NCBI GenBank assembly: GCA_027186245.1
Contig: CP114495.1
Location: 1,193,001 to 1,257,000, forward strand
DNA: 64,000 nucleotides
From: Coriaria nepalensis
Lineage: Eukaryota; Streptophyta; Magnoliopsida; Cucurbitales; Coriariaceae
Direction: 5' to 3'
This document shows, one piece after another, positions 36,482 to 48,075 of the stretch. A program made the position numbers and the translations under genes. The notes under the pieces were generated by a model that saw only the letters and a program-made list of their open reading frames with translations, ran no database searches and had not been told where the DNA came from. Numbering within the stretch: position 1 is the stretch's first letter; each line of letters opens with the position of its first letter.

Positions 36482-37369
36482 TGTCTCACATTGGAAATGA
36501 GAACAAGTGGGAGAATGTTTATATAAAATTGCACATTTATTAATGGATAATAAAATATAAGCTAGAATCCTCTATTTTGCGCGCACTCGCAAGGAGTGTA
36601 AATCCGGACCGGATCAGGCTTGACTCGTGTGCGCCAGCACTTGGGCTCGTCGAATGTCGGCCCAAAAATGACCCGGTTTACCTTCGCCCACTTTTGTTTT
36701 CTTCTTGAAATTTTATTTCTCTTAATCTTCTTCTGCAAAAACATATGAAGATGAAAAGTTGTAATTTAATTTTCAGTTTCATCATATTTAAATATGTATT
36801 AAACCAGATTAAATTTCAGGTTAATTATAATTAATCACTTCTCTCCTCATGAACTTATAAATTGACAGTTTCCTTTCATTTGAAAACACACCAAAAAAAA
36901 AATGAAAGCTCTCTGTTTTCATTCTTCTCTTTAGAGTTTTAAGTTTTCAGTGTGGTAGAGTTCGAGCCACTGTTTAAGTTCACCGAGAGCAGTTCGGTGG
37001 TGCATTGCTTCTATTCATCTTCGTTGTATCCTGGGAGACAGACACCGTTCAACCTTCTACACCAATGTGGGGGGGGGGGGGGGGGGCGAATCTATTTTTA
37101 AAAAACTTTTGCATAAGAGGCATCGATTTGATTCTTTATTTCTGTTCTATTTTTACAGATTTCGTTATGTTTACTACTTTGTTTTCTCTTTTATTTTATA
37201 GATTTTGTTTTGCTTACTATTCTATTTTTACATATTTTGTTCTATTTTACAGATACTATTATGCTTACAATATCACTATTCTTCTTGTTTACTGTTCATA
37301 TTTGTATAACATTCATGTTTACTATTCACAATATTTACTATTTATTATATATATTGAATTCCAACACAC
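36482..37369 (+). mobile_element. Possible copia-type LTR
   Basis: The block begins TGTCTCACATTGGAAATG, resembling the TGT-CCCACATTGG start of a common plant copia LTR class. It contains a GC-richer passage with CGCACTCGC and GGAGTGTAAATCCGG. It carries a transcribed-leader-like part (GTTCGGTGGTGCATTGC, then GTATCCTGGGAGACAGAC) and ends near TTCCAACA. No clear primer-binding site or target duplication was found. Boundaries are approximate. Confidence 0.45.
37069..37086 (+). repeat. Poly(G) run of 18
   Basis: Eighteen consecutive G bases sit inside the LTR-like block. Such runs are rare in AT-rich plant DNA. They may form G-quadruplexes and are also a frequent place for sequencing or assembly length error. 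Confidence 0.9.
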
Positions 37370-37505
37370 TTAAATGCTTCAATCATGAAATCGAGAAGAT
37401 CACCAAAGCAACCATCAATTACCTTTTGATTGCACCATCACTTTGGAAAAGACTATGTAAGTTGCAGACAAGGGCGTCGAGGTTTAGGGGTAGCAGACTA
37501 TGTAA

Positions 37506-37856
37506 GAAGAAGATATTCTGGAAATTCTTGATCATACTCCAAATAAGGAGGCTAAGCTGAAACTAATAAGGACCTTGATAAAGCAAGACATCAAGAGGGA
37601 AAAGCCTCCGTTTGAATTGAAGATTGAAAAAAATACTTCAATTAATTGGTACTTAACCACTGAGATTCAACGAAGGCACGCTGAAAACAACGATAAGTCA
37701 ACCAAAAGAGAAACTTTCCTAGACGACTTAAAGTGAGAAGTCAACTCAATGAGGGGGAAAGTCAAGGAATTAAAGAGAAGGTTGGCTAACCTTGAAGCCA
37801 TTGACAACATTAGGGAGTTTGATAGCACCCCTTCATCTCCCCAAGCAGTGAGTTAA
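37506..37856 (+). pseudogene. Decayed retroelement polyprotein (gag or virion-associated-like) piece
   Basis: One frame is open for 76 codons (37506-37733), hits TGA at 37734, then continues in the same frame for 39 codons to TAA at 37854. The content is rich in Lys, Glu and Leu (KEAKLKLIRTLIKQDIKREK, then KVKELKRRLANLEAI) and predicts a coiled coil. It lies 440 bases from a pararetrovirus-like polymerase piece on the other strand. The family is not certain; a host origin cannot be excluded. Confidence 0.4.
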
Positions 37857-38290
37857 TGTCCATTTAGTCCAAATCTGATTTAATAGGGGTAAATTAAGTA
37901 GAAAGAGTCATAAGTCAGAAATGGTACTCCCCTATAACAATTGGAAGAACCTTGATATTAGAAATTCTAAGAAATTTCCCCTTCCCTGAGATAGATTTTT
38001 TACCATAATAAATGGCATCTGCAAATAAACACTACTAGTGCAAATTGCTGCATCAGGTAGCTTATATTAAATCATCGAAATCGAACATCGAGAGAATTCC
38101 TTGCCACTGAGCAAATATTTGCTTGGATATTGAAGCCTTAACGTCTTTAGATAGAATTTTCTTTGATGATTTACAGTCTCCCCTCATCAAAAATCTCTTA
38201 TTGATAAGGTCTGGCTCAAACTTTTTGACGCACAGTATTATGGATAAGATCTCATTTTTTTATTATGGAATAATTTTGTTGGGCTCCCTT

Positions 38291-38770
38291 TCAAACTCCA
38301 AAAGCAAAGCGGACTAAGACCTCATTATCATCTTGTTTCTGTTTAAGTATTCCGCCAAAGCCCAATTCAGAAGGGTCTGCCTTTACAATTTTAAAGGCCT
38401 CAGGATTGACCATATTTAGACAGGGCAGCTTCTTGGCCCGTAACTTAATTTTACGGACTGTTGCCGTGCATTCCTCAATCCATTCTAAGGGGCTCTTCTT
38501 TAGTCTTGCATATATGGGTCTATTATCCCTTGCGAGGTCTTGGTAAAAATCCGTAATATAATTGAGACTTCCCAAGAATCTTTGAAGTTATGCCTTTTCT
38601 AGGATAATATCAGGAAACTTATCAGCAAATTGGATGACTCACTAGATTAAGACTATTATATTTTTCTTAATAATATGGCCCAAAAATCATATCTCAATCT
38701 AGAATAGCTTCATCTTCTTTGACTAGGCTGCAAGCCCAGTCTTATTCATAATGCGCAAGAAAATTTCAGA
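38291..38770 (-). mobile_element. Endogenous pararetrovirus-like reverse transcriptase/RNase H fragment
   Basis: Read on the minus strand, about 160 codons resemble the region joining reverse transcriptase and RNase H of Caulimoviridae-type elements. A thumb-like part (HHFKYSEIFLRIMNK, then SKKMKLF and FLGHIIKKN) contains several in-frame stops between 38750 and 38580. It is followed by an intact 94-codon stretch (LGSLNYITDFYQDLA, RPIYARLKKSPLEW, then DPSELGFGGILKQ). The Asp-containing RNase H block is partly degraded (ADPS where TDAS is usual). The short spacing and IK-rich connection fit pararetroviruses better than Ty3/gypsy. No movement protein, coat protein or intact polymerase core is present, so the copy is defective. 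Confidence 0.6.
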
Positions 38771-38884
38771 GTATTTGAAGTGATGATCTACGTTTTATGA
38801 AACTTGTGACTTTGATTGATTTTGAAACTAATTTGAACGGTGTAAATGAAGGGATGATCCCTCCAAATATTTTGCAAGAACTAA

Positions 38885-38906
38885 TATATATATATATATA
38901 TATATA
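38885..38906 (+). repeat. (TA)n microsatellite
   Basis: About eleven TA units followed by ATT repeats, in AT-rich DNA beside the pararetrovirus fragment. Confidence 0.85.
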
Positions 38907-39147
38907 ATGTATTATTATTATTATTTTTGTATATATATGCAATAATTCATTATTTATATAATTATATATAGAAGTTACGTCTTTTGGCGTCAATGAAGTA
39001 GTAAGTAAAGATTCTGAAAAAGATTTCATTGACTCATGGTCATAACGAAGCATCGTTACTCAAAATCAAATCCATATTATTTTATATTTACATATTATTT
39101 ATTATATTTAGCTAACCAAACAAATAATATGTCTTATCATATTACAT

Positions 39148-39183
<36 letters not shown>

Positions 39184-41389
39184 CTTCAAGGTCGGTCAGA
39201 ATCTAATCTAAACTAAGATGTTGATATTGAAAATAATTAATTTTGATATTTATTTAATTACGTAATATTTTAAATAAATATAAAATTATATATTTATTTG
39301 ACTTTTTATATAGTTTCTTATTGTAATGTGATTGATTTCTAGAAGAAATTTAGATGTGACTTAAAATCTTTACTTTTATTGTTCCTGTTTCTAGATTAAC
39401 CCTTTTTTTTTACCTTTGTTTCCTTCCAATTTCCGTGGTCGTGGATGACATACAACTATTGGTCGCGATAATGTTATAAAAGTGAACTAAGCCCATACCT
39501 TTTTTCGATAACGAGAAATAACGCATATATTAACATATAACTTTGTGCATACCTATTAACATATTAACGATCTGTAGCTCAGAGAAAAAATCATGACTCA
39601 GATATGGGTCTGGACTTGGACTGAGTCCGAACATATATTTTCAAAATGTGTCAAGCCCAACCCGACTCAATTTTTTTCTAAACCGGGTAGCTCATTTTGA
39701 CACCTCTACTTTCATATATAACATTACCTTTACATTAATATCTAGATATATATATATGTTACATAATCAGCGACGTGTATCAATGTACAAAATGGACAAG
39801 TAAATGAACAAGTGTGGTCCATGCTCGTGTGTGTTAGTTAGTTAGAGTAAAGGCGTGGTGTGACCAAATAAAGACACCGACAGAGCAAAGGCGGAGTGGT
39901 CTTTTTATAGAGCCAGGCCCACTCTATAACTCGGGAGCGGCGTAACTGAGGAATCATAAAAAGTAAAACAATAATTATTATCAAAAACAGAGGAGAAGCA
40001 AAATTCTTTTTTCTTTTTATTTTTATTTTTTTCTTTTTAATTGTTTGGTAAGTTTTAACTTATATATTTGTATTCCCGACAGGGATCGGGCCCACGGGCC
40101 GTAAGAGATATAATATTTATATGATATATTAAATATTAATAATTAATAATATATTAATAAATATAATAAATAAATAAATAAATAAATAAAAAGAAGACTA
40201 CATGGAGTTGTTAAACTGTCTGATCTGGGGGCTTTCTCTTTTTGAACTCAGATTTTCGCTTCACTTTCTGCTCAATTGTATTAAGTATGATTATTATTTA
40301 AATGTTCTAGAATGCAACATAATATGTATAATATAATTGATATAACCTAATGTTTTAGCTACCGAAGATATGAATTTTCAGAGCGAATATTAATTAAATA
40401 TAGAAAAAAAAAACAAACAAAAAGAAGCATACGGTTTCTAGAACAGTCATAATTCAAAAGAGATGTTATAGAGCTGCCACCGCCGGTCCCATGGCTGTAT
40501 CCGCCGCTTATCGTGGGTCCGGATGCCACAAAAAATCTTTGTATATTATTTATAAATCATATAATAGTTAAATTTATTTTGTATTTATATATATATATAT
40601 ATATTTTTTAAATATATGCTTTTGGTTTGAACAAGTATTGATTAGGAAATTGATGTTACTAATTTACATTTTTTAAACTAAACATATTGTCTTAATTCTA
40701 AATGTCATATCTTCTGTACCTAATTCTGCACTTTTACAGTCAGTTTGATTTCACTTTCTTCGTCAAAGGAAATAAGGAAAAAACTATTAAAACAATCATA
40801 ATATTAGTTTACGCAATGATAATGATGATACCATAGTTTTGATTTGTAACTATCAAAGTCATTATTGTCTCATTTTCACTAACCATTCATCTAAATAAGT
40901 TAATTACGTAAGATTATAATATTTTTATTTTTATTTTTAATATTAATTATTATGTAAGATATTAGTATAAGAATATGATTAATATTAATTACGTAAGATT
41001 ATAAATATTAATTAAATTTTTAGTTTTAGTTTTATGGAATACACTAATTTAATAAAATATAAATTAAATTTTTAATAAATTTTACTTAAACGTGTTAATT
41101 ATGACGTCAGACGTTAGAGCATCGGGGTGGTCTTCTAGATTCCTTGTTACACTCGATCTCTCCACCAGAAGTCAAAACGAAAATCAAATTCTTCCACTAC
41201 ACAACCCAAAAACTGATATTAAAATTTAATAAGATATTTAAAATATAAAAATTAATTTTTTCACTTGTTAATTATATTTAATAATTATTTATTGTAAATA
41301 AATAAATAAGTATAAATATAAATATAAATATAAATAAATAAGGTTAAAAGAAATTCTAGAAGCCTACGCAGCGGATAACTTGTCTGTAG
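38907..41389. other. Gene-free AT-rich region upstream of J20
   Basis: No open frame with family similarity is seen. A stretch at about 39580-39710 ends in TTTTGACACCTCTA, the complement of the TAGGGGTGTCAA termini common in plant hAT-like MITEs, but a partner inverted repeat was not found. Small GC-richer islands occur at 39840-39950, 40080-40105 and 40470-40530 with no recognised function. Confidence 0.4.
39150..39181 (+). repeat. (TA)n microsatellite
   Basis: About sixteen TA units in gene-free DNA. Length is likely polymorphic. Confidence 0.85.
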
Positions 41390-41397
41390 TATAAATA
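41390..41397 (+). promoter_or_regulatory. TATA box of the J20 gene
   Basis: TATAAATA lies 106 bases before the chosen start codon, giving a leader of roughly 75-80 bases if transcription begins near 41420. A GAAA/GAA repeat (41441-41480) falls in the predicted leader. Confidence 0.65.
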
Positions 41398-41502
41398 TCT
41401 CTAAACAGGTGGCTGTAGCAAAAACCAGAAAACGAAGTAGAAGAAAGAAAGAAAGAAAGAAAGAAGAAGAAGAAGAAGAAACACAAAACAGTGAAAACAG
41501 AG

Positions 41503-42559
41503 ATGCATTGCAGCAATGGATTATCTTTATCAGGAAGCGAAACTCGCTTCTTCTCCTCCGCCATGACACCCAAACCGGACTTCCATACCCGTATTTCCTT
41601 CCCCAAATCCATCACAAACCCGAGAAGGATCCCAATCGGGTCGATCAAAGCTAGGGCAGCGACTATGGACGAAGCGGTTGTAACAGAGGCGGCGGACATG
41701 GCACAGATGAGCTTCTACGAGCTTCTTGGAATCCCTGAGTCCGGCTCATTGGGAGAGATCAAGCAGGCGTACAAGCAGCTGGCTCGGAAATACCACCCGG
41801 ACGTGTCTCCGCCGGATCGGGTCGAGGAGTATACGAAGCGGTTTATCAGGGTTCAAGAGGCTTACGAGACGCTTTCTGATCCGTCTAGAAGAGCTCTGTA
41901 TGATCGTGATATGTCCATGGGCCTTCACCTTGCTTTCTCCGCTCGACGACGATACCAAAACGATGAGGTATAATTCAATCCCCAATTCAAAATTGTCCCC
42001 TTTTTTTTATCCCTCTTTATCGGTTTGTGTTCATTATAGCACTCTGTTTGTTACAGTATCTTTCAACCAAGCTTTATTTTAGACGGAAAATCTAGAAAAA
42101 CAATTGTACTTTTTAAAGCTTTTTATAATATCACCAAATTAAAAGAAGAAGAGGAATTGATTCATGCTGTTAGCCTGAGTTTTAAGCTCCATTAACCAAA
42201 TCCAAGTTTTAAGCTTGAATCATAAGAAAAGAAACAGTTTTTTCTTCAAACTCCAGTTTGCAAACCTTAAACTTAACATCTGTTGCTCAAAAGATGGAAT
42301 CTTTTATTCACTCCACTCCTTGTTTTGGGTTAATACATAATGATAGTAGTCTACTGGGATTGTATATGACCTTGCACTTATCATGTTTTCTTTTTTGTCC
42401 TAAATTCAGGGAATGGAAGGAAGAGGTCAGTGGAGGAGAAACTGGCAAGATCAAGTATCTGAACTAAAGAGACGAAGCATGAACAAGGATTCAAGAGGGA
42501 ACATGTCATGGGGAGCTAGAATGCGCCGGGAAAGAGCCGAAACATTCGACCAATTATAG
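41503..42559 (+). CDS. J20: Chloroplast J-domain protein J20 (DJC26-like)
   Basis: Two exons (41503-41967 and 42410-42559) encode 204 residues. A Ser/Arg-rich, acid-poor N-terminus of about 55 residues looks like a chloroplast transit peptide. The J domain spans about 70-135 (SFYELLGIP, IKQAYKQLARKYHPDVSPPDRVEEY, then AYETLSDPSRRALYD), with the HPD tripeptide at 98-100 that stimulates Hsp70 ATPase. The C-terminus (GNMSWGARMRRERAE) matches the J20 family. No zinc-finger or substrate-binding domain follows, so this is a type III J protein. In Arabidopsis, J20 delivers misfolded deoxyxylulose-5-phosphate synthase to plastid Hsp70. An in-frame ATG four codons upstream (41491) is an alternative start; MHC was preferred because J20 proteins start with a similar MKC. 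It converges on CER26. Confidence 0.92.
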
Positions 42560-45009
42560 AATCCCGGTTCAGTCATATCTCTTCAAGTTTCCATACCATA
42601 TTATATAGTCCTCGTCCTCGTCCTCCTGGTTATTGTTACATGGTGGATTAGAAGATAGCTGTAAGGAGCTTGTTTTTCGGTTATGGGTTGTTCGTACTTC
42701 GATCTTCCATAGAAGAATATTATTAAGATTGCCTCGGAGGAATATTGTAAATAAGAATAACAGTCCTAATGATTATTATGTATATGGTAATGGTGTAAAT
42801 ATAGTTTTGTTCTACAGAATTTGCGTTGCTTCCATTATTGGCTTTTGCCCTCTTTGTTCGTGTAGAGTTTGCTTTGATTCGTTTTTGGTTTGTATGGTGA
42901 TTTCTTCTCGATGAATCTCAAACAGCACAACTTGCAGAAAGATCTAAAGTTAGTGGCCAATTAGACTGTGATTATTATCTTAGTAACATGGGTGCCTCCA
43001 CTTGTGTTGTTGATTGCTTTGTCCTTTTATGGGCAGACTGCAGTTTGGCCAGTTGCAGTTCTGGAAACTCTTATTAACCACAAAACCTTGTAAATCCAGG
43101 TCTAACCCGAACGAAATCCCAGTTCCACGCGTCTCTTAACTCGTCGTCTCTGTTAACACGACAATCTGAAACCCGTAACTTCAACTGAGAATGCAATCCT
43201 GTAAACCATAAACGTGATCGAAACTTCAGTTTGGATAGCAACTGGGATTACAAAAAGCTCTAAGCCACTTAACTGTGGGATGTAACATTTTGTTTTGGAC
43301 CATTTTGGAGGTATGTAAATGGTGGGCCATAATTAAGGGTAGAGCACAGGATGCAGTGGATATGATTGAAATAATATGAGTCAGATTCATTAAGGATTAT
43401 CTTCTTGAATTTTCAGCTCTGCTAATAATACTATCAGAAGCCTCCGCTTTTTCGCTCACCAGCCATATCCATAGATCTAGAAGACTACTTCGTATTCTGT
43501 CTCATTGAGAAGTCTGCTTAGGTGGGTCCCTTTTTTTATAAGAAAAAGGTGAATCGATATTCGTTTAAGCAATTATATATTTATATGATTGAAATGACAA
43601 TTATTATTATTATTTATTTATTTGTAGTCTTTTTGTGAGTAGACCATATGAAATTCACATCTAGACATGATGTGACACAGCTTCAGTAGTTTCTCTAGAA
43701 CTGAGAAAATTCCATGGTTATTACAAATTTTCTTCAACTTGTGTCTTAGAAGTGGACAGTTTTGGACTTCCTTTAATTTTTATCATATATGAGATTCATA
43801 TTAATAACATATATAATATAAATAAAATGGATATGTATAATTAAAATAAATAAATTTATTGTAAATATAATTTACCAAAAAGTTTATATTAATATCATAT
43901 GGTATTATTAATATTTGTAAGATTTGTCCTTGTATTATTAATTTTGACCTTAAAAATGATATGATAATATGGTACGTGTCCAAAAAATTATAGCATCAAC
44001 AAGTATATAAAAAAAGTTGAGTTTAGATATAAAATTACGCTATTCGTATATTTTGAACTTATTATAATATGTCACATGGTAATTTTGCAGCTAAATTTCA
44101 TAAAATACTATAATTTCATAATAAACGTAATATCTTAATTAAATTAAATTTTTATCTTTATTTTGATAATTACTATATCTTATTATAATTTTTATTTGAT
44201 AAAATTATAATCTCATGTATATGAATTTTCAAATTCACGAGGGACACAAAATATTACATAAATAAAAAAAATAATTATTATTTAGGTTAATTTTTTTTTC
44301 TTTTTTTTTTATTAGTAAAAAAAGAGAAAAAATATATATATATTTATAAATAAGTAACCCTTTCATTTCTCATCTCACTATTAATCTTTGCATCTCTCAT
44401 ATATACTTTGATTTCACATCTCTCTTACATTTCAAATTTACATCTTTTTATACAATCTTAATACTTTCAATATTATTACTTTCTAATATATTTAAGTTAT
44501 TATTAATTTCAAAATAAATAATATATTTATTAATCTTGATAATAATTCTATTTAATAAAAATATAATTTTACAATATAATTTAATTATTAAATAAATTTA
44601 TTTAATTAATATTTTATTTATTTTATATTATTTATAAAAATATCATATGAATTAAGTAACTAATAAATAATTAAATAAGAGCTTCGAGTAATTGGAAATG
44701 TAGTGGGTAGTATGTAATTGCCTATTTGCCTGTGCTTGCCTTTAATTTCAAGTGTTTTAGACTTTTAGGTAACCAACTTCAATTTCTTCTCTTTTGATGA
44801 GCATTAAAAATATTAATAAATAAATATATATATTTATTGAGATAAAATAAAAGATACACCGAATCTCAAATCTCAATACATAAAAGTTTTTAAACATTTT
44901 CAACTCTCTCTATATTTATATATATATATTATTTATTTATTTATTTATTTATAAGATAATTTTTCGATATCTCTTAATATGAATAATTGAATATTTTTAA
45001 ATATTATAA
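42560..45009. other. Intergenic region between J20 and CER26
   Basis: Bases 42560-42920 are the probable J20 3' UTR and carry TCCTCG repeats at 42608-42625. Bases 42920-43560 are mixed-composition DNA with no recognised gene. Bases 43560-45009 are very AT-rich (TTA, TAT and TTTA repeats). No RNA gene or transposon body is recognised. Confidence 0.45.
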
Positions 45010-46765
45010 TTAAACAATAAGACTATTTTTTGCCAACTCTGATCTCATCTCTACCACCTCATTTTCTGGTAAGATCAACGTTACAAACTTCCCGTTCACC
45101 GCACCGTGCTTTTCGGAGACTTCTGGACCGGAAATTACTAAAACAACTCCTTCGTTCCCAACACCTTGAATGCTATACTCCACAAACTTTGGTTTTTGTC
45201 CATTCAATCTCAATCCATAGACATCAACTTCCTCCAAGTCAACAAAAGTCAACTTAGATCCATACATAATGAAATCACAAACTCCATTATCTTCCTCAAC
45301 AATCTCTTCAATCTTATCTCTCTCATCAACAGCACCATTAACAAGCAACATTGCTATCTTCTTTAGGCTTGCTTCTTTGATGGAGAAGTCTGCTTCTACT
45401 GTGCTTATAGTTTGATTATAATTGCTGATCCACCATTCCTTTTGCTTATTCGGGTCACGTTTGCAAAGGGTCACTATATTCGGGTGGGGTACATTTCTGA
45501 CTTTGGCTATGCATTGCCACACAATGGCGCAAATTGATTCAAAAATTGGGATTTGGTTTGTTTCTTTTTCATTTGAGAGATCAGAGAGAAAAAGGGTCAA
45601 TTGGGTTCGGGTTAAGTAGAAGGAAAAAGTATCCATTTTGGAGTTATGGGTTGAGATCCAATGGTCTCCGACCGGGTCGACTCGGTACAAGGATTGTGGT
45701 GTTGTGGGTTGGGTTTTCGATATTTCAGTTATTGGGCCTGATTTTGAGTAATTGATGGGCTTTCTGGGCCGAATGCCAGAAATGATTTGACCCCACCTGT
45801 TCATGAAATCAAAGACTGAGAACCAATCTCCAAGAACATGGGCCCAGCTCAGGCCAATTGACATCCCTCCACATTTGAACCTTGTTACCTGACAAAACCG
45901 AAAGGACATTACAAATCTATAAATGTGCTCATTGTGGAGACTTGCTTTGTAGTAAGCATTTAAAAAGCAGAATTTTTAGCGTAGATCGATCCATCTCTAT
46001 CAAACATAATTATAACGGGACAACAGAAAGCTGACACTGATTAATGAAATCAAGTCATATTAACATTTAATAGTAAGATAGCTTTTGGATGGCTTGATTT
46101 CATCAGTTGAAGTAAGAGATACTTTTGGAGCAGGCAAGAATGTCTTCCATCTATGTATAGCACATTGTCCCGGAAAGAGAAGTACCGAATTTCGATGCTC
46201 GGATTAGCAAATATGGAGAGAAATTGTGAAAATAGAGTATAAGCATATATCGATAGTTCAAACTATCATATATGTGGTAACTATCATATATGTGGTATAT
46301 AGCAATAAAATCTTAGTCATAGTTCACAAGACATACTTGTATGAGAACAGGAGGGGAAAATTGCAGTTCAGGTCCAAGAACTTGTTGAGGAACAAGAAGA
46401 CTCTGAGCAGCCCAATCTCTCATCTCAAGCCACTCATCAACAGTCTTATGACATCGGGCTTCGAACATTCGGGCCCCACAATCATTGCATTTAATGAAAG
46501 CCTGGCCAGAATCCGATCTCCGAAACCGGCCACATACTACATAGTAGTCATTGAGCAAGTCGAAAAAAGAGTCCTTAATTTTCGTAACTGTAAGTTCTTC
46601 TACAGTCTGGCTACCAAAGAAGTAGATTCCTTTAAGGTAATGGAGCTTCATGGCCAAGTCCAAACCACTTGGGTAGTGAACTACATCCTGGCCGGTCAAT
46701 CGACCGGGACCAACAGATGATACCTTGATGTTATAGATTAAGCTGCCTTCATTGGAGAAATTCAT
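45010..46765 (-). CDS. CER26: BAHD-family ECERIFERUM 26-like protein
   Basis: Two exons (46765-46337 and 45888-45010) encode 435 residues. CER2-like BAHD proteins work at the ER with the condensing enzyme CER6 to extend fatty acids past C28-C30 for cuticular wax. The N-terminus SNEGSLIYNIKVSSVGPGRL and the block FKCGGMSIGLSWAHVLGDWFS are characteristic. HVLGD at 160-164 keeps the BAHD HxxxD pattern. The DFGWG motif of true acyltransferases is replaced by VYGLRLNGQKPKFV, as expected for CER2/CER26 proteins. I rejected a TTG codon three codons upstream and used the first ATG. CER26 rather than CER2 is preferred because CER26 adjoins J20 in Arabidopsis, from memory. A 448-base intron splits the gene just before the HxxxD block. 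A (TA)13 tract lies about 65 bases upstream. Confidence 0.9.
46261..46296 (+). repeat. 18-bp perfect tandem duplication in CER26 intron
   Basis: AACTATCATATATGTGGT occurs twice in direct succession (46261-46278 and 46279-46296), and a third partial ATATAG follows. It lies about 40 bases from the CER26 donor site. Confidence 0.9.
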
Positions 46766-46830
46766 CCTTAACAAGGAGTGAAAAAGAAAACAGAGAAATG
46801 AGCTTGAGACTCTGCCTCACCTTTCCACCT

Positions 46831-46856
46831 TATATATATATATATATATATATATA
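46831..46856 (-). promoter_or_regulatory. CER26: (TA)13 tract acting as CER26 TATA region
   Basis: Thirteen TA units lie 66-91 bases upstream of the CER26 start codon, where a TATA box would be expected for the minus-strand transcript. Length variation here could alter initiation. That role is inferred from position. Confidence 0.5.
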
Positions 46857-47529
46857 AGAAGATCAGATCTGTCGGATCAAACCCATGTGACAATTTGACT
46901 TTTAACGTGTTGTGGGCCTTTCCTATCAAACTGGGATTGTTCGATTGTGTAATTGGGGAGTAGCAAAAAACAGTTGGGCAGTATGACTCAATCTCACATT
47001 AAAGTCAGACACTTGCCTTTCATGAAGTTATAACATCATTTTGTAATCTAATACAAAATAAAATTATATTCCAAATACTTGACTCTCCCAAATAGCCTAA
47101 TTTGATTTATACACATATAAGTGCCCCGATAATCATTCGCCTTCTAAGTTTCCGCTCAGCTCTTGAGAGTTGAGAAGAAGAAAAAACAAATAAATAATTT
47201 TTATTTTATTTTATCCTTCAAAAAAGTAACCAGATGAATGGAGGTGAAATAAATGATTGTGAAAACTTGGTAGTCATGTCCAGTCAGGATCCAATAATTA
47301 CAGGACAGATCAACAAGAGACATAAATGCTATTAAAAGCCTATCTGTCCTTCATTCTATGACAAGCAACTGTATAATAGGGAAATGGGGTTTACCTGGTC
47401 TTACTTTGTTGAAGGAAATGTTGGTGGTATTACTATCAGGAAATTACCATGTCCTACAGACATAACTTCATCCCATTATTCCGGAATAAGAAATAATATC
47501 TAAAATACTTGTTCATTTCGACCATTAAT
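46857..47529. other. CER26 upstream DNA
   Basis: AT-rich promoter-side sequence with no recognised gene. Confidence 0.4.
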
Positions 47530-47870
47530 TTTAATTTATGTGAGATGTTTTTTGATCTTTTGATTATAGCCTGACATGAAAAACGTAAGTTTATGTATTT
47601 CAAGGTCTCGAGGTCTTCAATCACAGACCGACATGTAAGATGTCGATTTATGCATCTCAAGGCCTCGAGGTCTTTGATCATTCGACCTTTCGACTCTAAG
47701 ACCCTTCGACTATAAACCGATATGTGAGACATCGGTCTGTGCATCTCAGGACGTCAAGGCCTTCGACCCTTTGACCATAGACCAACATGTGATACAAACC
47801 AAGATCTCACATGTCGATCTGAGATATACAGACTGACATGTGAGATCTTAGTTTGAGACAGATCGACACG
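47530..47870. repeat. Degenerate tandem array with ACATGTGAGAT core
   Basis: A unit built around GACCGACATGTGAGAT followed by a CATCTCAAGGCCTCGAGGTC-like half recurs at intervals of about 57 bases or more, with strong drift between copies. Inverted copies of the ACATGT core (near 47805-47850) also occur. A minus-strand frame shows the repeat as two 19-residue units (IKDLEALRCINRHLTCRSV and IEDLETLKYINLRFSCQAI), but this is not thought to be a gene. Confidence 0.6.
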
Positions 47871-47959
47871 TCGATAACTCAAAAATTCGGTTTGAATCGG
47901 GAACTCTGGACTGAAAACTCGATCTGATTTCAAATTTCATATTTTACACCGGGAATTAT

Positions 47960-48075
47960 AGATTGAATATCGGTCTCTAGATTTCTGATTCAAATTAAGA
48001 TCAAATATCGGTCTCTAGATTTCTTATCCACATTTCAGATCAAATATAGGTCTTTATATTTCAAATTTAGATCAG
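47960..48075 (+). repeat. 38-39 bp tandem repeat, three copies
   Basis: Three successive copies of GATCAAATATCGGTCTCTAG-like units start near 47961, 47999 and 48037. The third is more diverged. It adjoins the previous array and may share its origin. Confidence 0.7.

Noticed and set aside
37005..37373. 122-codon frame rich in Phe, Tyr and Cys
   Set aside because: Low-complexity TTT/TAT repeats and a poly(G) run; no family resemblance.
39905..39930. Short inverted repeat TATAGAG/CTCTATA as a miRNA hairpin
   Set aside because: The stem is only seven base pairs, far shorter than a plant miRNA precursor.
42633..42914. 93-codon frame after J20
   Set aside because: Lies in the likely J20 3' UTR, with no recognised domain and no own promoter.
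46226..46720. 164-codon open frame on + inside CER26
   Set aside because: It is the antisense shadow of CER26 exon 1, with no family resemblance and no promoter evidence.
47530..48075. CRISPR-like array
   Set aside because: Repeats are degenerate with uneven spacers, and the host is a plant nuclear genome with no cas genes.
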